A stretch of DNA of 64,000 nucleotides from Corynebacterium kutscheri. Its GTDB lineage: Bacteria > Actinomycetota > Actinomycetes > Mycobacteriales > Mycobacteriaceae. A program made the translations under genes and the position numbers. Numbering within the stretch: the stretch's first letter is position 1; each line of letters starts with the position of its first letter. The notes under the pieces were generated by a model. That model was not told where the DNA came from. It was given only the letters and a program-made list of their open reading frames with translations, and made no database searches. The DNA is taken from NCBI RefSeq assembly GCF_000980835.1, contig NZ_CP011312.1, positions 62,001-126,000 of the forward strand, given 5' to 3'. Positions 26,684-35,929 of the stretch are shown in pieces.

Positions 26684-27933
26684 CTTTTGTTTGTGGTGGT
26701 GGGCGGATTCTAGGGGTCGTTGCAACACCTTCGAGTGATTGGAGTTGTTGTAGTGGGCGTAAAGACTTGTGGGGGTGTACGGGGTACAACTCTTTTGGTA
26801 TGGCATGTTTATGGCACGGTGTTATGCGTGAGATGGCCGCGGAATCAGATTCGAAATTCGAAAAAGAGTATGCCGTGGCCATTTCGAAGGAAGGTTAAGA
26901 TATTTTTTGCCGATCTTTGAAAACGAGGCCTGCCATAGCTGCTTGGAAGAAACACTGACTGTGCCAGTTAAGAAACGACACACTCACTGAACAGGTTTCG
27001 GCTTAATCCGTAAAATTGCCTAGCGATTGTTTTTAAGCGCGCTATAGAGGAGCGCATGAGAAGTAGCTTACAGCCCCAGCACCCGAACTTGTTTGCTACG
27101 AAGCAAGAAGCTGAGCGGTTCCTATTGCAAGTATCCGAGAACTGAAATTAGATGTAGCTGCCTGTGTTGTTAGAGGCGCGCCGGGTGTTGCCTTGTTGGC
27201 GCTGTTAAACAGATGGCCGAGTTGTTACTGGGGTTCGTAGATGTACCTAGTGTTTCCACGACTTTTAGAATGCGCTAGTTTGACAACAGGATGCAACCAT
27301 GACATTACATGCATGCTTTTTGGGCTAATAACCAATTGGAGATTGCTATAACCATGGAGTAAATGTCTGTGTTGATTTACCAGTGGGGACGGTTAATGAA
27401 TTTGACCTTGAGTTAGTTTGTTGTTTGGGTTTCCGTACAAGGCGCAGTCGGTTGTCAAAGCTGGTCTCTATGTTTGCTGAGATGAAAAGAAACATTGGTT
27501 AATTGATGAGCTATTTTTGTCTTCTACTAGAGATTCCTCTTATTGGTTAGTGTTTGAGTTCATGGCTTAAATACGCGGGCATGATAAAGCACCATGATTG
27601 TTCAGCTAGGTTAGTTCAATTTATTTCATTTTTAGTTGTGCTCTACGTTGGGTTGTATTTTCGTTTGATGTGATGGGGGATATTGGGGGAACCCATATTT
27701 TTTTAAAATAAAAATCTTAAGATTTTTTAATGTTGAAATTGCATACATGGCCAATGGAAAGTATGCTCACCGGGAGCGATGTGGAAAATTATTGAAATCT
27801 CTCATAAGGAAAATCAAATATTTGAAGCATCGGTATTAATTTTTCTCAGAAAGTTAGTTTTAGTAATCCAAATCCCCTACGGTTACTCACCCCCTTGATG
27901 ACTCATCTAGGTAGTGGGTACGGAAAAAAGAAT
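26684..27933 (+). other. 1.25-kb stretch without an intact gene
   Basis: Downstream of tRNA-Ser there are only short overlapping frames with no ribosome-binding sites. A short protein-like piece occurs near 27072-27146 (segment NLFATKQEAERFLLQVSEN, then a stop), which could be a remnant of a decayed gene. I find no second copy of the tRNA-Ser 3' end that would mark an element boundary. The last 150 bp must contain the promoter for the surface protein at 27934. Confidence 0.4.
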
Positions 27934-30402
27934 ATGAATATATCAGTTATAAAGCGCACTATGTCTAAGGGTGTTGTAAAGAATCCTTGGTTGGTGGTGC
28001 TTTTTGTGTTGCTTCTTGTAGCAAGCTCTATTCCTCTTGCCACCCACTACACACCACATGCCGCAGCGCAGGAAGCACCGGCAAAATCAGAATGTACAGG
28101 TGGGCGATGGGAAAACATCAAGTGGAAAGATGATAGCCCTAACGTTCAAGGTAACACTTATGTAGGTCCTAGTGGTTTCGCTGAAGTTGAATTCGATTGG
28201 AAGGCCGAACCAGACGCTAAAGCCGGAGACAAATTCGAATTTGACCTTCCCCCACAATTAAAGGCCATTAATACTGGCTCAATTGCTCTTAAAAATTATA
28301 ACGGCGAAATTGTTGCCACTGGTGAATGGGTTGGTAATAAATTTATTGTTACCTTAACTGGTTTTCAAGAGCGCCATTTCGACGTTCAAGGTAAAGTTTT
28401 CCTTGCTGTAGCATGGAACACAAGTAGTTCCTTTAATGGTCAGTTAGATTTTACTGGCTGCGGTAGTGGACGTCTATCTGGAAAGTTCGAAAAACGCGAA
28501 GGCGGAGAATTTCACGATGATTCCAAGATTGGTGAATACCGTGGTTACGATGAAAAAAATAAGGTTCATACTATCCAGTGGTCGGTAGGTATCGACCCTA
28601 AAAAACATCAAAACGAAGCTACTGGCCGCAGAGTTGTAGTTACTGATACCGCTCCAAAAAACTGGAAGTTTGCTTGCAGCGGCAAATATGCCGATGGTTA
28701 TGCTCCGGTATATGTCTCTTCTTTCGTAAAGAACGCTCAGGGGAAGATAGAATCTTATCGCCATGCCATCTATGCTGCTAATGGTCAAGTTGGCGGAGGA
28801 ACTCGATATGGTTTCACAGATGTAACCCAAGATGATGGCTTTAACCAACAAAATACCTATCTCTACGAGCTGAGATGTAGTGAGAACCAGGTTTCTGTTA
28901 CATTCCCCTATGGTTTATCTGAAGCTGCTGCTCCTGTGCTTACCTTGACAGCTTATACAGAGCAGAAGCCTCAGCCAGGCAGTATCGTAACGAACAAAGC
29001 TACGATCGATAGCAAAGAAGTCCAGGGACATGTTCGTTTCCCTACCGCAGGTGGTTTAGGATTTGGGCGTAAAGGTGGTTTCACCGTTGAGAAAATCGTT
29101 CTAGGAACCGAAGAGGATAAAAAGCAGGATTATAAATTCGATTACGAATGCAAAGACCCTCAAGGGAAAACTCAACAAAAGGGATCAACTAGCATCAAAG
29201 ATGAGGAGTTCAGACATATCGACAACCTTGAAAAAGGTTGGATATGCACTGTCAAGGAAAACGTATCCGAGGCTCAAAAAAAGGGTAGAAAGCTCACTGT
29301 ATCCTGGGTGGCGTTTGGCCATAAAACAGGTGTTAAAAGTATTCGTTCCGGCTCAGAGATTGAGTTTACCGTCGATGATAAATTCCAGGAAGCCATCCAT
29401 GTTGTTGTTACCAACAAGTTTGAGTCTGAGCGTGGGCAATTTACGCTATTCAAAGAAGTTAAAGATCAGGATGCTCGAAAAGCCTTAAAGGGCAAGGAGT
29501 TTACCTTCGATTGGAAGTGCACCACTCCAGACAACAAAATAGCTAAAGAAGGTCGAGTAAAACTTGGCAACGGTAAGGGAACTGTCATCGATGACCTTCC
29601 CCTAGACTCTTATTGCACGATCAAAGAAACCGATATTCAGCAGATAGAAGGCTATACCCATAGTCTGAAGTGGTTAATCAATGGTGAGCCAAAGTCTGAG
29701 GATCCGATCGAGGTGATTCCACGTTCAAAGGATGCCGCAGAACCTTTGATCGTTACTGCGATAAATGAGTACACCCCTGTTGTGCCTCCGGTTCCACCAA
29801 CAACGGAAACAACTACAGAACCGGTACCACCGACAACAGAGACGACTACAACAACGGAACCTGCTCCAACAACGGAGACAACGACAACTACTGAGCCGAC
29901 ACCGACCACCTCGTCGTCTACGATGATTCCTACCACAGAGCCAACGCCTACGACTGCGACAACGACAACTACAGAGCCAGCTCCGACTACGTCGTCTACA
30001 ACAACGACCACGGAACCTGTTCCTACCACCTCGACTACGCAACCGGTGCCAACCACATCGTCGTCAACACCAACGACTACGACTACCACGTCGTCGGAGC
30101 CTATTGTGCCAACTACGACGCATCAGGTTCCACCGATCATTCCAATCCCTATCCCGATACCAATCCCACCGGCACCACAACCTGTTCCACCGGTAACAAC
30201 CCAGGTGACACCACCTGTACCATCAACACCTGTGACACAATCATCTACACCTGCACCATCAGGTAAGACTCAACCAGGTACAGGTAGAAGTGGTCTTGCT
30301 AATACCGGTGCCTCAGTGAACCTGATAGCACTGTTAGCACTACTTCTAGCCATGATTGGTGGTCTTATCGTCTTCTACACACGTGGTAGGAGAAGAAGCT
30401 AA
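27934..30402 (+). CDS. LANTG-anchored surface adhesin with DUF5979-type repeats (first copy)
   Basis: An 822-residue wall protein. The signal peptide has the same KNPWLVVL core as the next protein. Residues about 50-370 look like two adhesin-type Ig folds of the SdrG/collagen-binding kind (AEVEFDWKAEPDAKAGDKF, GEIVATGEWVGNKF). Two DUF5979-type beta domains follow (about 380-500 and 503-612; F..DW.C and Y.CTIKE patterns). A Thr/Pro-rich stalk (615-730), a PIPIPIPIP stretch and the sorting signal LANTG with hydrophobic helix and RGRRRS tail complete it. LAxTG is a known actinobacterial sortase signal; no sortase gene is in the window. I start at 27934 (MNISVIKRTM) because GGAAAAAAG precedes it. 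Likely role: adhesion or fimbria-like surface display. Confidence 0.85.
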   Translation: MNISVIKRTMSKGVVKNPWLVVLFVLLLVASSIPLATHYTPHAAAQEAPAKSECTGGRWENIKWKDDSPNVQGNTYVGPSGFAEVEFDWKAEPDAKAGDKFEFDLPPQLKAINTGSIALKNYNGEIVATGEWVGNKFIVTLTGFQERHFDVQGKVFLAVAWNTSSSFNGQLDFTGCGSGRLSGKFEKREGGEFHDDSKIGEYRGYDEKNKVHTIQWSVGIDPKKHQNEATGRRVVVTDTAPKNWKFACSGKYADGYAPVYVSSFVKNAQGKIESYRHAIYAANGQVGGGTRYGFTDVTQDDGFNQQNTYLYELRCSENQVSVTFPYGLSEAAAPVLTLTAYTEQKPQPGSIVTNKATIDSKEVQGHVRFPTAGGLGFGRKGGFTVEKIVLGTEEDKKQDYKFDYECKDPQGKTQQKGSTSIKDEEFRHIDNLEKGWICTVKENVSEAQKKGRKLTVSWVAFGHKTGVKSIRSGSEIEFTVDDKFQEAIHVVVTNKFESERGQFTLFKEVKDQDARKALKGKEFTFDWKCTTPDNKIAKEGRVKLGNGKGTVIDDLPLDSYCTIKETDIQQIEGYTHSLKWLINGEPKSEDPIEVIPRSKDAAEPLIVTAINEYTPVVPPVPPTTETTTEPVPPTTETTTTTEPAPTTETTTTTEPTPTTSSSTMIPTTEPTPTTATTTTTEPAPTTSSTTTTTEPVPTTSTTQPVPTTSSSTPTTTTTTSSEPIVPTTTHQVPPIIPIPIPIPIPPAPQPVPPVTTQVTPPVPSTPVTQSSTPAPSGKTQPGTGRSGLANTGASVNLIALLALLLAMIGGLIVFYTRGRRRS

Positions 30403-30411
30403 TACTTCTTA

Positions 30412-30442
30412 GATCAATCGTGTTGCTCAAACACGATTGATC
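30412..30442 (+). terminator. First hairpin after the adhesin gene
   Basis: GATCAATCGTGTT pairs perfectly with AACACGATTGATC around a five-base loop, ten bases after the stop codon. No T-run follows; the next hairpin is the real terminator. Confidence 0.6.
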
Positions 30443-30457
30443 ACAGATAAATAGCTC

Positions 30458-30524
30458 AACCCCCTCTTTTTGTTTTCTTGAAGAAGCACACTCTCAAAGA
30501 AAAACAAAAAGAGGGGTTTTTCTG
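30458..30524 (+). terminator. Strong Rho-independent terminator
   Basis: AACCCCCTCTTTTTGTTTTCTTG pairs almost completely with CAAAGAAAAACAAAAAGAGGGGTT; positions 30458-30480 and 30495-30518. TTTTTCTG follows. It separates the two adhesin genes. Confidence 0.85.
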
Positions 30525-30783
30525 TTTGTGTGGGTAAGGGTTTTTGTTTTTTTGTTTGTTTTATAGTTATTTAAATTTTGTGTAAGCCTGTTCTTAGTAA
30601 TATTGTGGTGGCAAGATATCGACACAAAAAGCTTAGTTCTTTCCTTAATGAACTAGGTTTTTTGTTTTTCCCCTCACTTTTATCTGCCTCATGTTTGTTT
30701 TTTGCATGCTTGTTTTCTAAAAGAATGAGGGGTGTGGTGTCTTTTTGTTCTTTAGGAAGATAAAAAGAGATGGAAAAAACAAT

Positions 30784-33267
30784 ATGAATCATTCTCATAG
30801 AGAATTTCGAGTAGGTAGAGGTGTGTTGAAAAACCCGTGGCTTGTTGTGCTATCGGTTGTTTTTCTTGTTGCTGCTCTTGTTCCGTTTTCGACTCGTGTG
30901 TTGTTGACTGCGACTGCGCAAGAAGCCGCCCCTGTTGTTGATGCACAGGTTTCTACCGTTGATGCTACCGGTAGTGATGGTGTTGATAACCTAGGTGGGC
31001 AAACACCACAGGATGCACAAGTAGTATCTCACCAGGTGGAAGAGACTCCGGTAGAAGAGTCTTCTTTGCTTGAGCAGGTTATCACTGCTGTGAAAGGTGC
31101 TCTAGGCATAGAAGAAAACGCTGGGGAAGACATTCCTGTTGTTGGGCAGGACTTGGTTGAGCCTGCGCCTGCACAACATGACGAAAACCTCCCAGTGCCC
31201 GCGGAATCTGAAGGCCTGGCAAGTTTCACGGTGTACAAACGCGCCGTTATCAAAAAAGATGAGGCTGGAAATTCCCCGAACGTGCTGATATCGGCGGATA
31301 AAGAATTTAATTTCAATTGGGAATGCATTGATCCAGATAACACAAAGCACACCGGTACTCTTGAAATTCCAAATAATACCCAGCGAACAACTAATGATAT
31401 TCCTGTGGGTTCAAAGTGTACTGTCACCGAGGATGTTGAATCAGCATATATTAAGGGGTTCCATAATGACCTGGTTGTATATGCTTTGGGTAACACCAGC
31501 AACATCAAACAGACTGGCCTATACACGGTAGAGTTCACTCTTAAATCCGAGGATGAATTTAAGTTCATTGCTCAAAATGAGTACACTCTCGCTCCTGAAG
31601 AAGAACTAGGTCAGTTCACCTTAGAAAAGAAGGTTGAAGGTGTTGATACCCAAAAAGAATTTGAGTTCACCTGGAAATGCGTCGACAACAATGGGGAAGT
31701 CACCGAAGGCGTTAAAAAGCTGCAAGCCGGTAAGAAAGTCGTAGTAGAAAACCTACCTCTGGAATCTTCCTGCACGGTGTCCGAAAAGGATCCGACTATT
31801 GAAGGTTATAGTCATGAATTAACCTGGTCAACCAATGGCGAGAAAAGCCCAGATGGTTCTGATTTCACGGTCACTCCGCGTAAAAAAGATGCAAAAGAAC
31901 TTACTCTTACCGCAACGAACTTTTATAGCAAGGTTGCACAGCCAAGTTTTATGGTCTTTAAACCAGTTTTAGTTAAAGATGACAAAGGTAACCAAGACTA
32001 TCTGGCAACCCAAAAACTCGTTGAGAAACTAAAGCAAGAAAACAAGAAATTCACCTTCACGTGGGAATGCACCACACCAGATAAGAAAAAGCACAATGGA
32101 ACCTTCGATCTGGAAGCTAATGGTCGTTTCAATAGTGAGAATTTCCCGCTCAACACTGAGTGTACTGTGACTGAGGATAAAAACAGTGCACAGGTTCCTG
32201 GTTTTGCGCATCAGTTTGCTGCTCACTATCTCGGTAACCCTGAGAACCTGAAACTTATCGGTGAATCTCAGGTGCAATTCACTTTGAAGCAAAATGAGAA
32301 GTTTAATTTCATTGCTCAAAATGAATATACTGCTAAGTCTGCGATTGGTGAGTTCATTTTAAAGAAGGAAGTTAAAGGCACAAAGACCGAAGAGAAGTTT
32401 GATTTCAGCTGGCAGTGCTATAGCAGTGATAACAAGTTAGTTGCTGGTGGTAGTACTTTGCTTAAAGACGGGGAAACTTTTACAGTTCCTGATCTTCCAT
32501 TAGATTCCCAGTGCCGTGTAAAAGAGAAGAACTCAAATATTGAGGGCTTTACCCATTCTCTTCAATGGTTTACTAATGATGAGGAAAAAGCAGCCGAAAA
32601 CGGTGCAGTTGTTATTAGCCCACGTGATAAGGAAAGCGAAAAACCACTTGTAGTCAAGGCTGTTAATACCTACACCAAGGATGATAAGCCGGCACCAACG
32701 ACTACTTCGTCTTCTGCTGCGCCAACAACAACTACTACGTCTTCGTCGACAACACGTCCAGCACCAACAACCTCGGCAACGTCAAGTGTGACACCAACAA
32801 CGTCTACGTCTTCGTCGGTAAAGCCTACAACGTCTGCTTCTAGCACCTCGTCATCAAAGCCAACCACAACGACCTCATCTACTGAGCCGATTGTTCCAAC
32901 CACAACATCTAAGTTCCCGCCGATTATTCCAATCCCGATTCCTATTCCGGTTCCTCCGGCACCATTCCCACCAGCACCAGCACCGGCACCAGCACCGGCA
33001 CCAGCACCGGTGCCTGCTCCGAATGGTGGAAACAATAGCCCTGCCCCAGGCGTGACCACCGCACCACACCACGGTGGCAACAATACTGCCCAGCCACAGC
33101 AAAACAGTGGCAAGAACACCACTGCTGCTGCCCCTAGCCAAACGAATAAGGGTAAAGGGTTAGCTAATACTGGTGCTTCTGTCATCTGGTTAGTACTTGT
33201 AGCGGTTCTTCTTGCTGCAGTCGGTGGGTTTATTACCTATCGTGGTCGGTTGAATAAGAACAACTAA
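30784..33267 (+). CDS. LANTG-anchored surface adhesin with four DUF5979-type repeats (second copy)
   Basis: An 827-residue wall protein, paralogue of the one upstream. The signal peptide (KNPWLVVLSVVFLVAALVPF) precedes a Gln/Glu-rich spacer to residue 145. Then come four beta domains in an A-B-A'-B' order: A 146-268 and A' 386-516 share YALGN / YLGNPENLK and FKFIAQNEYT / FNFIAQNEYT; B 275-383 and B' 521-632 share IEGYSHELTW / IEGFTHSLQW. A Ser/Thr stalk, PIPIPIPVPP, a PAPAPA tract and LANTG with its membrane helix finish the protein. The N-terminal SdrG-like part of the first copy is missing. GGAAAA precedes the ATG at 30784. Probably sortase-attached. Confidence 0.85.
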   Translation: MNHSHREFRVGRGVLKNPWLVVLSVVFLVAALVPFSTRVLLTATAQEAAPVVDAQVSTVDATGSDGVDNLGGQTPQDAQVVSHQVEETPVEESSLLEQVITAVKGALGIEENAGEDIPVVGQDLVEPAPAQHDENLPVPAESEGLASFTVYKRAVIKKDEAGNSPNVLISADKEFNFNWECIDPDNTKHTGTLEIPNNTQRTTNDIPVGSKCTVTEDVESAYIKGFHNDLVVYALGNTSNIKQTGLYTVEFTLKSEDEFKFIAQNEYTLAPEEELGQFTLEKKVEGVDTQKEFEFTWKCVDNNGEVTEGVKKLQAGKKVVVENLPLESSCTVSEKDPTIEGYSHELTWSTNGEKSPDGSDFTVTPRKKDAKELTLTATNFYSKVAQPSFMVFKPVLVKDDKGNQDYLATQKLVEKLKQENKKFTFTWECTTPDKKKHNGTFDLEANGRFNSENFPLNTECTVTEDKNSAQVPGFAHQFAAHYLGNPENLKLIGESQVQFTLKQNEKFNFIAQNEYTAKSAIGEFILKKEVKGTKTEEKFDFSWQCYSSDNKLVAGGSTLLKDGETFTVPDLPLDSQCRVKEKNSNIEGFTHSLQWFTNDEEKAAENGAVVISPRDKESEKPLVVKAVNTYTKDDKPAPTTTSSSAAPTTTTTSSSTTRPAPTTSATSSVTPTTSTSSSVKPTTSASSTSSSKPTTTTSSTEPIVPTTTSKFPPIIPIPIPIPVPPAPFPPAPAPAPAPAPAPVPAPNGGNNSPAPGVTTAPHHGGNNTAQPQQNSGKNTTAAAPSQTNKGKGLANTGASVIWLVLVAVLLAAVGGFITYRGRLNKNN

Positions 33268-33305
33268 CCTGCACAAACATGTGAGCTAAGCCTTAAAACG
33301 CTTTT

Positions 33306-33354
33306 GTGGCTTTCTTGCCCTTCAATATGAGTAAGGATAAGAAAGCCACTTTTT
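33306..33354 (+). terminator. Terminator after the second adhesin gene
   Basis: GTGGCTTTCTT pairs with AAGAAAGCCAC around a 22-base loop and TTTTTA follows. Confidence 0.7.
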
Positions 33355-33532
33355 ATAGAGGTATGTCATATGTTGCGCTGGTTTATTCAGTTTTTATTTT
33401 GGAAGTCACACGCACATGTACGCACGCACACATATGTAACCCTTTTTGACTAGGTTTATCTTCCTATGAGCAAACCCCAGGACAGTTACACTCCTGGGGT
33501 TTGTTTATTCATAATTACCGCATTGCTGTCGA

Positions 33533-35020
33533 TTAAGAATTTTTAGCAACATTGTTTAGGCTAAAAACTACTTCGAATTCTTCGCAGAGAACTGGCATAT
33601 CTATTTGGAACCCGCGTGGATCGGTCATATGGCGGCGCCAGAAATTTTCATGAGTCTTTCGCCAGTATTCTAGGCTGAGATCGCCCTCGCCTTCGGCACG
33701 TGCAAAATGTTCGTCAATATCGCAGAAGCGTCGAATCACAATATTGGTGGTGCGAATGAGTGCTACCGGACGGGAGCGACCGTCGGTAATAATGCTGAGC
33801 TCATCAAGTTCAGGAAGTGGTTCATTTTCGTGTTCATAATCCCATAAAGCAGAGGCGGTAGCAGTTTTCTTGCCGGCTGCTACAAGAGCAGCAAGCTCAT
33901 CGGCATGGTTGTGATCGCTGCCAAAAGACCAGGTTTGTGGGGTTTCTATGGGAAGTTGTGGATTGGTTGCACGTGCTTGGGTGTAGAAATCATTGATTAT
34001 GTCGGCATTCCAAGCGTCGATAAGCATGTTAGCTTCTTTATTGGTGGTAACAGTTATCCGTAACCCGTCGTTAAAAGCTCTCGTAAGAATGCCTTTGTGG
34101 GATAAAAGTTCTGCGCGCTCGAATGCATCAGTACCTGGTATCCAGACGAAATTGGCTTGGCTGTGAGCTGCTCCTACTACATGAGCAACGAGTTCTCGGG
34201 CGGTAACTGTTTGCTCGGTGCGGCTGAGAAACTCTTGGCGAGCGGGCGCAGATAGGGAAGCTAGGGCAGCTGCTTGAGCGAGCGCATTTACGGAAAAGGG
34301 TACCGCGACTTTATTTAGTGCTTCAATAATACGTGGATTGCCAAAGGCGTAGCCTACGCGTAGACCAGCTAGCCCGTAGGCTTTGGAGAATGTGCGTAGC
34401 CCGATGAGATTGTCATAGTGGGATACTAGTTCGGGAGCTAATGGTGTATCTAGATCACGTACGTATTCGATATAGGCCTCGTCGAGAACAACTAACACAT
34501 TTTTAGGTACGGCTGCCATGAAATCCAGAAAATCTTGCTTGGACACAATGGTTCCCGTGGGATTATTTGGGTTACAGACAAAAATAAGCCGCGTACGTTT
34601 AGTGATTGCCGCGGCCATTGCCTTGAGATCATTTTTGTTATCCCCGGTTAGTGGAATAGGAACCGCAGTAGCACCAGTGATTTGTACGAAGATTGGGTAA
34701 GCCTCGAAACTGCGCCACGGGAAAATAACCTCATCGCCTACTCCGGCAGTAATCTGTACTGCTTGCTGGCATAAAGCAGAAGATCCACAGCCCACCGCTA
34801 CCTGCTCAAAGTCGAGTTGGAGATGGTCAGCAAGTGCGGTGCGCAGTTCAGTTGCTGCCATATCTGGGTAACGGTTTATGCTTTTCGACGCTTTATCTAT
34901 TGCCGCCAGTACGCTAGGCAAAGGATCAAATGAGCTTTCATTTGAAGAAAGTTTAAGTAAGTTCTCATTGCGCTTGCCAGGGACGTAACTAGGCAAAGAG
35001 TCCAGGTCATTGCGGATCAT
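33533..35020 (-). CDS. HisC/Pat-type aminotransferase fused to an ASCH domain
   Basis: A 495-residue fusion. Residues 1-345 are a complete class-II aminotransferase of the histidinol-phosphate/aromatic (Pat) group: LSSNESSFDP at the start, FVCNPNNPTGTIV, LDEAYIEY and the PLP lysine in LRTFSKAYGLAGLRVGYA. Pat enzymes make phenylalanine from phenylpyruvate in corynebacteria. Residues about 365-490 form an ASCH domain (WSFGSDHNHADELAALVAAG, KTATASALWDYE, then TTNIVIRRFCDIDEHFA and YWRKTHENFW). ASCH domains are linked to RNA and nucleotide metabolism and normally stand alone. The reading frame is continuous. A TAGACT -10 element six bases before the ATG suggests a leaderless mRNA. Confidence 0.85.
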   Translation of the reverse strand: MIRNDLDSLPSYVPGKRNENLLKLSSNESSFDPLPSVLAAIDKASKSINRYPDMAATELRTALADHLQLDFEQVAVGCGSSALCQQAVQITAGVGDEVIFPWRSFEAYPIFVQITGATAVPIPLTGDNKNDLKAMAAAITKRTRLIFVCNPNNPTGTIVSKQDFLDFMAAVPKNVLVVLDEAYIEYVRDLDTPLAPELVSHYDNLIGLRTFSKAYGLAGLRVGYAFGNPRIIEALNKVAVPFSVNALAQAAALASLSAPARQEFLSRTEQTVTARELVAHVVGAAHSQANFVWIPGTDAFERAELLSHKGILTRAFNDGLRITVTTNKEANMLIDAWNADIINDFYTQARATNPQLPIETPQTWSFGSDHNHADELAALVAAGKKTATASALWDYEHENEPLPELDELSIITDGRSRPVALIRTTNIVIRRFCDIDEHFARAEGEGDLSLEYWRKTHENFWRRHMTDPRGFQIDMPVLCEEFEVVFSLNNVAKNS

Positions 35021-35268
35021 GCACCTAGTCTAGACGTTTGCTTACTACTAAGTAAGAGGAATAAGTAATTGTTATTGCTGCTATGAAGAGAATCTCTCGT
35101 TTTTTAGTCTTGGTTATGCCAGGGGTGGTGCTGGTAAAAAGTGTGGTCAGGCTATAGGTTTATCCCAATTTAGCTTGATTGAAAAAGTATATGGGGTAGG
35201 TGCTTTTACTGGGTATTTGCCCTTAACTGGTTAGCAAGGTAATCTATGTAGCGCTGGTTTCCAGCGCT

Positions 35269-35357
35269 GGAGACGTGCCAGAGCGGCCGAATGGGGCTCC
35301 CTGCTAAGGAGTTGACTTGTTTGCGCAGGTCCGGAGGTTCAAATCCTCTCGTCTCCG
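35269..35357 (+). tRNA. tRNA-Ser (GCT)
   Basis: Acceptor GGAGACG/CGTCTCC, a long variable arm, T-arm GGAGGTTCAAATCCTC and an anticodon loop with GCT between CTCC and GGAG. CCA is not encoded. Confidence 0.93.
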
Positions 35358-35404
35358 CTCCTTCCACTTAGGTGGAAGCTATTTCACCGGGCCTGGTGAA
35401 ATTT

Positions 35405-35480
35405 GCGCCCGTAGCTCAACGGATAGAGCATCTGACTACGGATCAGAAGGTTGGGGGTTCGAATCCCTCCGGGCGCACCA
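35405..35480 (+). tRNA. tRNA-Arg (ACG), first copy
   Basis: A 76-nt cloverleaf: acceptor GCGCCCG/CGGGCGC, D-arm GCTCAACGGATAGAGC, anticodon loop CTACGGA (ACG) and T-arm GGGGGTTCGAATCCCTCC, with encoded CCA. An identical gene occurs at 43110. Its 3' 48 bases are the repeated core of the element array. Confidence 0.95.
35433..35480 (+). repeat. 48-bp att-like core, copy 1 (inside tRNA-Arg)
   Basis: TGACTACGG...GCGCACCA. The same 48 bases recur exactly at 43138, 44694 and 46162, and in degenerate form at 37045 and 47593. Confidence 0.9.
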
Positions 35481-35483
35481 TTA

Positions 35484-35518
35484 AAACCCCTGGTAGAAGC
35501 CATTTTTACCGGGGGTTT
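35484..35518 (+). terminator. Terminator of tRNA-Arg copy 1
   Basis: AAACCCCTGGTA pairs with TACCGGGGGTTT (one mismatch) directly after the tRNA. Confidence 0.75.
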
Positions 35519-35576
35519 CGTGTTGTTTTGGCCAGTGAAGTATGTGCTTGTGTTGTTGCAGGTTGTCGGTTCTCAA

Positions 35577-35610
35577 ACCGAACAAATACCGAACAGAAAC
35601 CGAACAAACT
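35577..35610 (+). repeat. 11-bp-period ACCGAACA direct repeats (possible integrase arm sites)
   Basis: Three copies in tandem: ACCGAACAAAT, ACCGAACAGAA, ACCGAACAAAC, each exactly one helical turn apart. Two- or one-and-a-half-copy versions lie at the same distance after the cores at 43138, 44694 and 46162 (near 43295, 44846 and 46315), and related pairs precede the cores at 44694 and 46162. Confidence 0.7.
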
Positions 35611-35929
35611 GTCATCATGTTGTGGTGAGACAGGTCTAGATAAAACGAAAGGTTAATTAAAAAAATTTAGTGAACGCTTTTTGTGTTGCTTTTTAGCTAA
35701 AAAGGGCAGCTTTTAGGTTTTGTGAAGTTTTAACCTCAGTAGAGGTTTTGTTCCTGGTTCTCACACAGGTAGATAACTGTGCTGGATTTTACTTTTAATC
35801 TTCTATTAGATTTTTCTTAGAAAAATTTTAGTTTTGCGGAAAGCGCTGTAGTGTTTCACATTGTTCCTACTAGAGCAGTTATTCATTTATTTGTTTTCCT
35901 ATTTCTCGGTTTTAAAAGGGGATTTTCTT

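Larger units (their letters stand above)
35481..35929 (+). other. Non-coding left end of element A
   Basis: After the tRNA terminator this stretch contains the conserved 60-bp segment shared by all elements, the ACCGAACA repeats (35577-35610) and a long AT-rich leader of the secreted-protein gene. Short frames crossing it also occur in the other element copies and reflect the repeat, not a gene. Confidence 0.5.

Noticed and set aside
26661..26920. Several 60-77-codon frames after tRNA-Ser
   Set aside because: They start in the tRNA terminator and lack start signals.
29652..30089. Minus-strand frames rich in Val/Gly opposite the Thr-rich stalk
   Set aside because: They are antisense images of ACN/ACG threonine codon repeats in the adhesin gene, as is the similar frame at 32670-33185.
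27934..33267. Complete pilus (Spa-type) operon
   Set aside because: There is no sortase gene and no pilin-motif lysine or E-box that I can identify, so these are called adhesins, not pilins.
35372..35656. Plus-strand frame running through tRNA-Arg and the repeat segment
   Set aside because: It translates the tRNA and terminator; parallel frames appear at every core copy only because the DNA is repeated.
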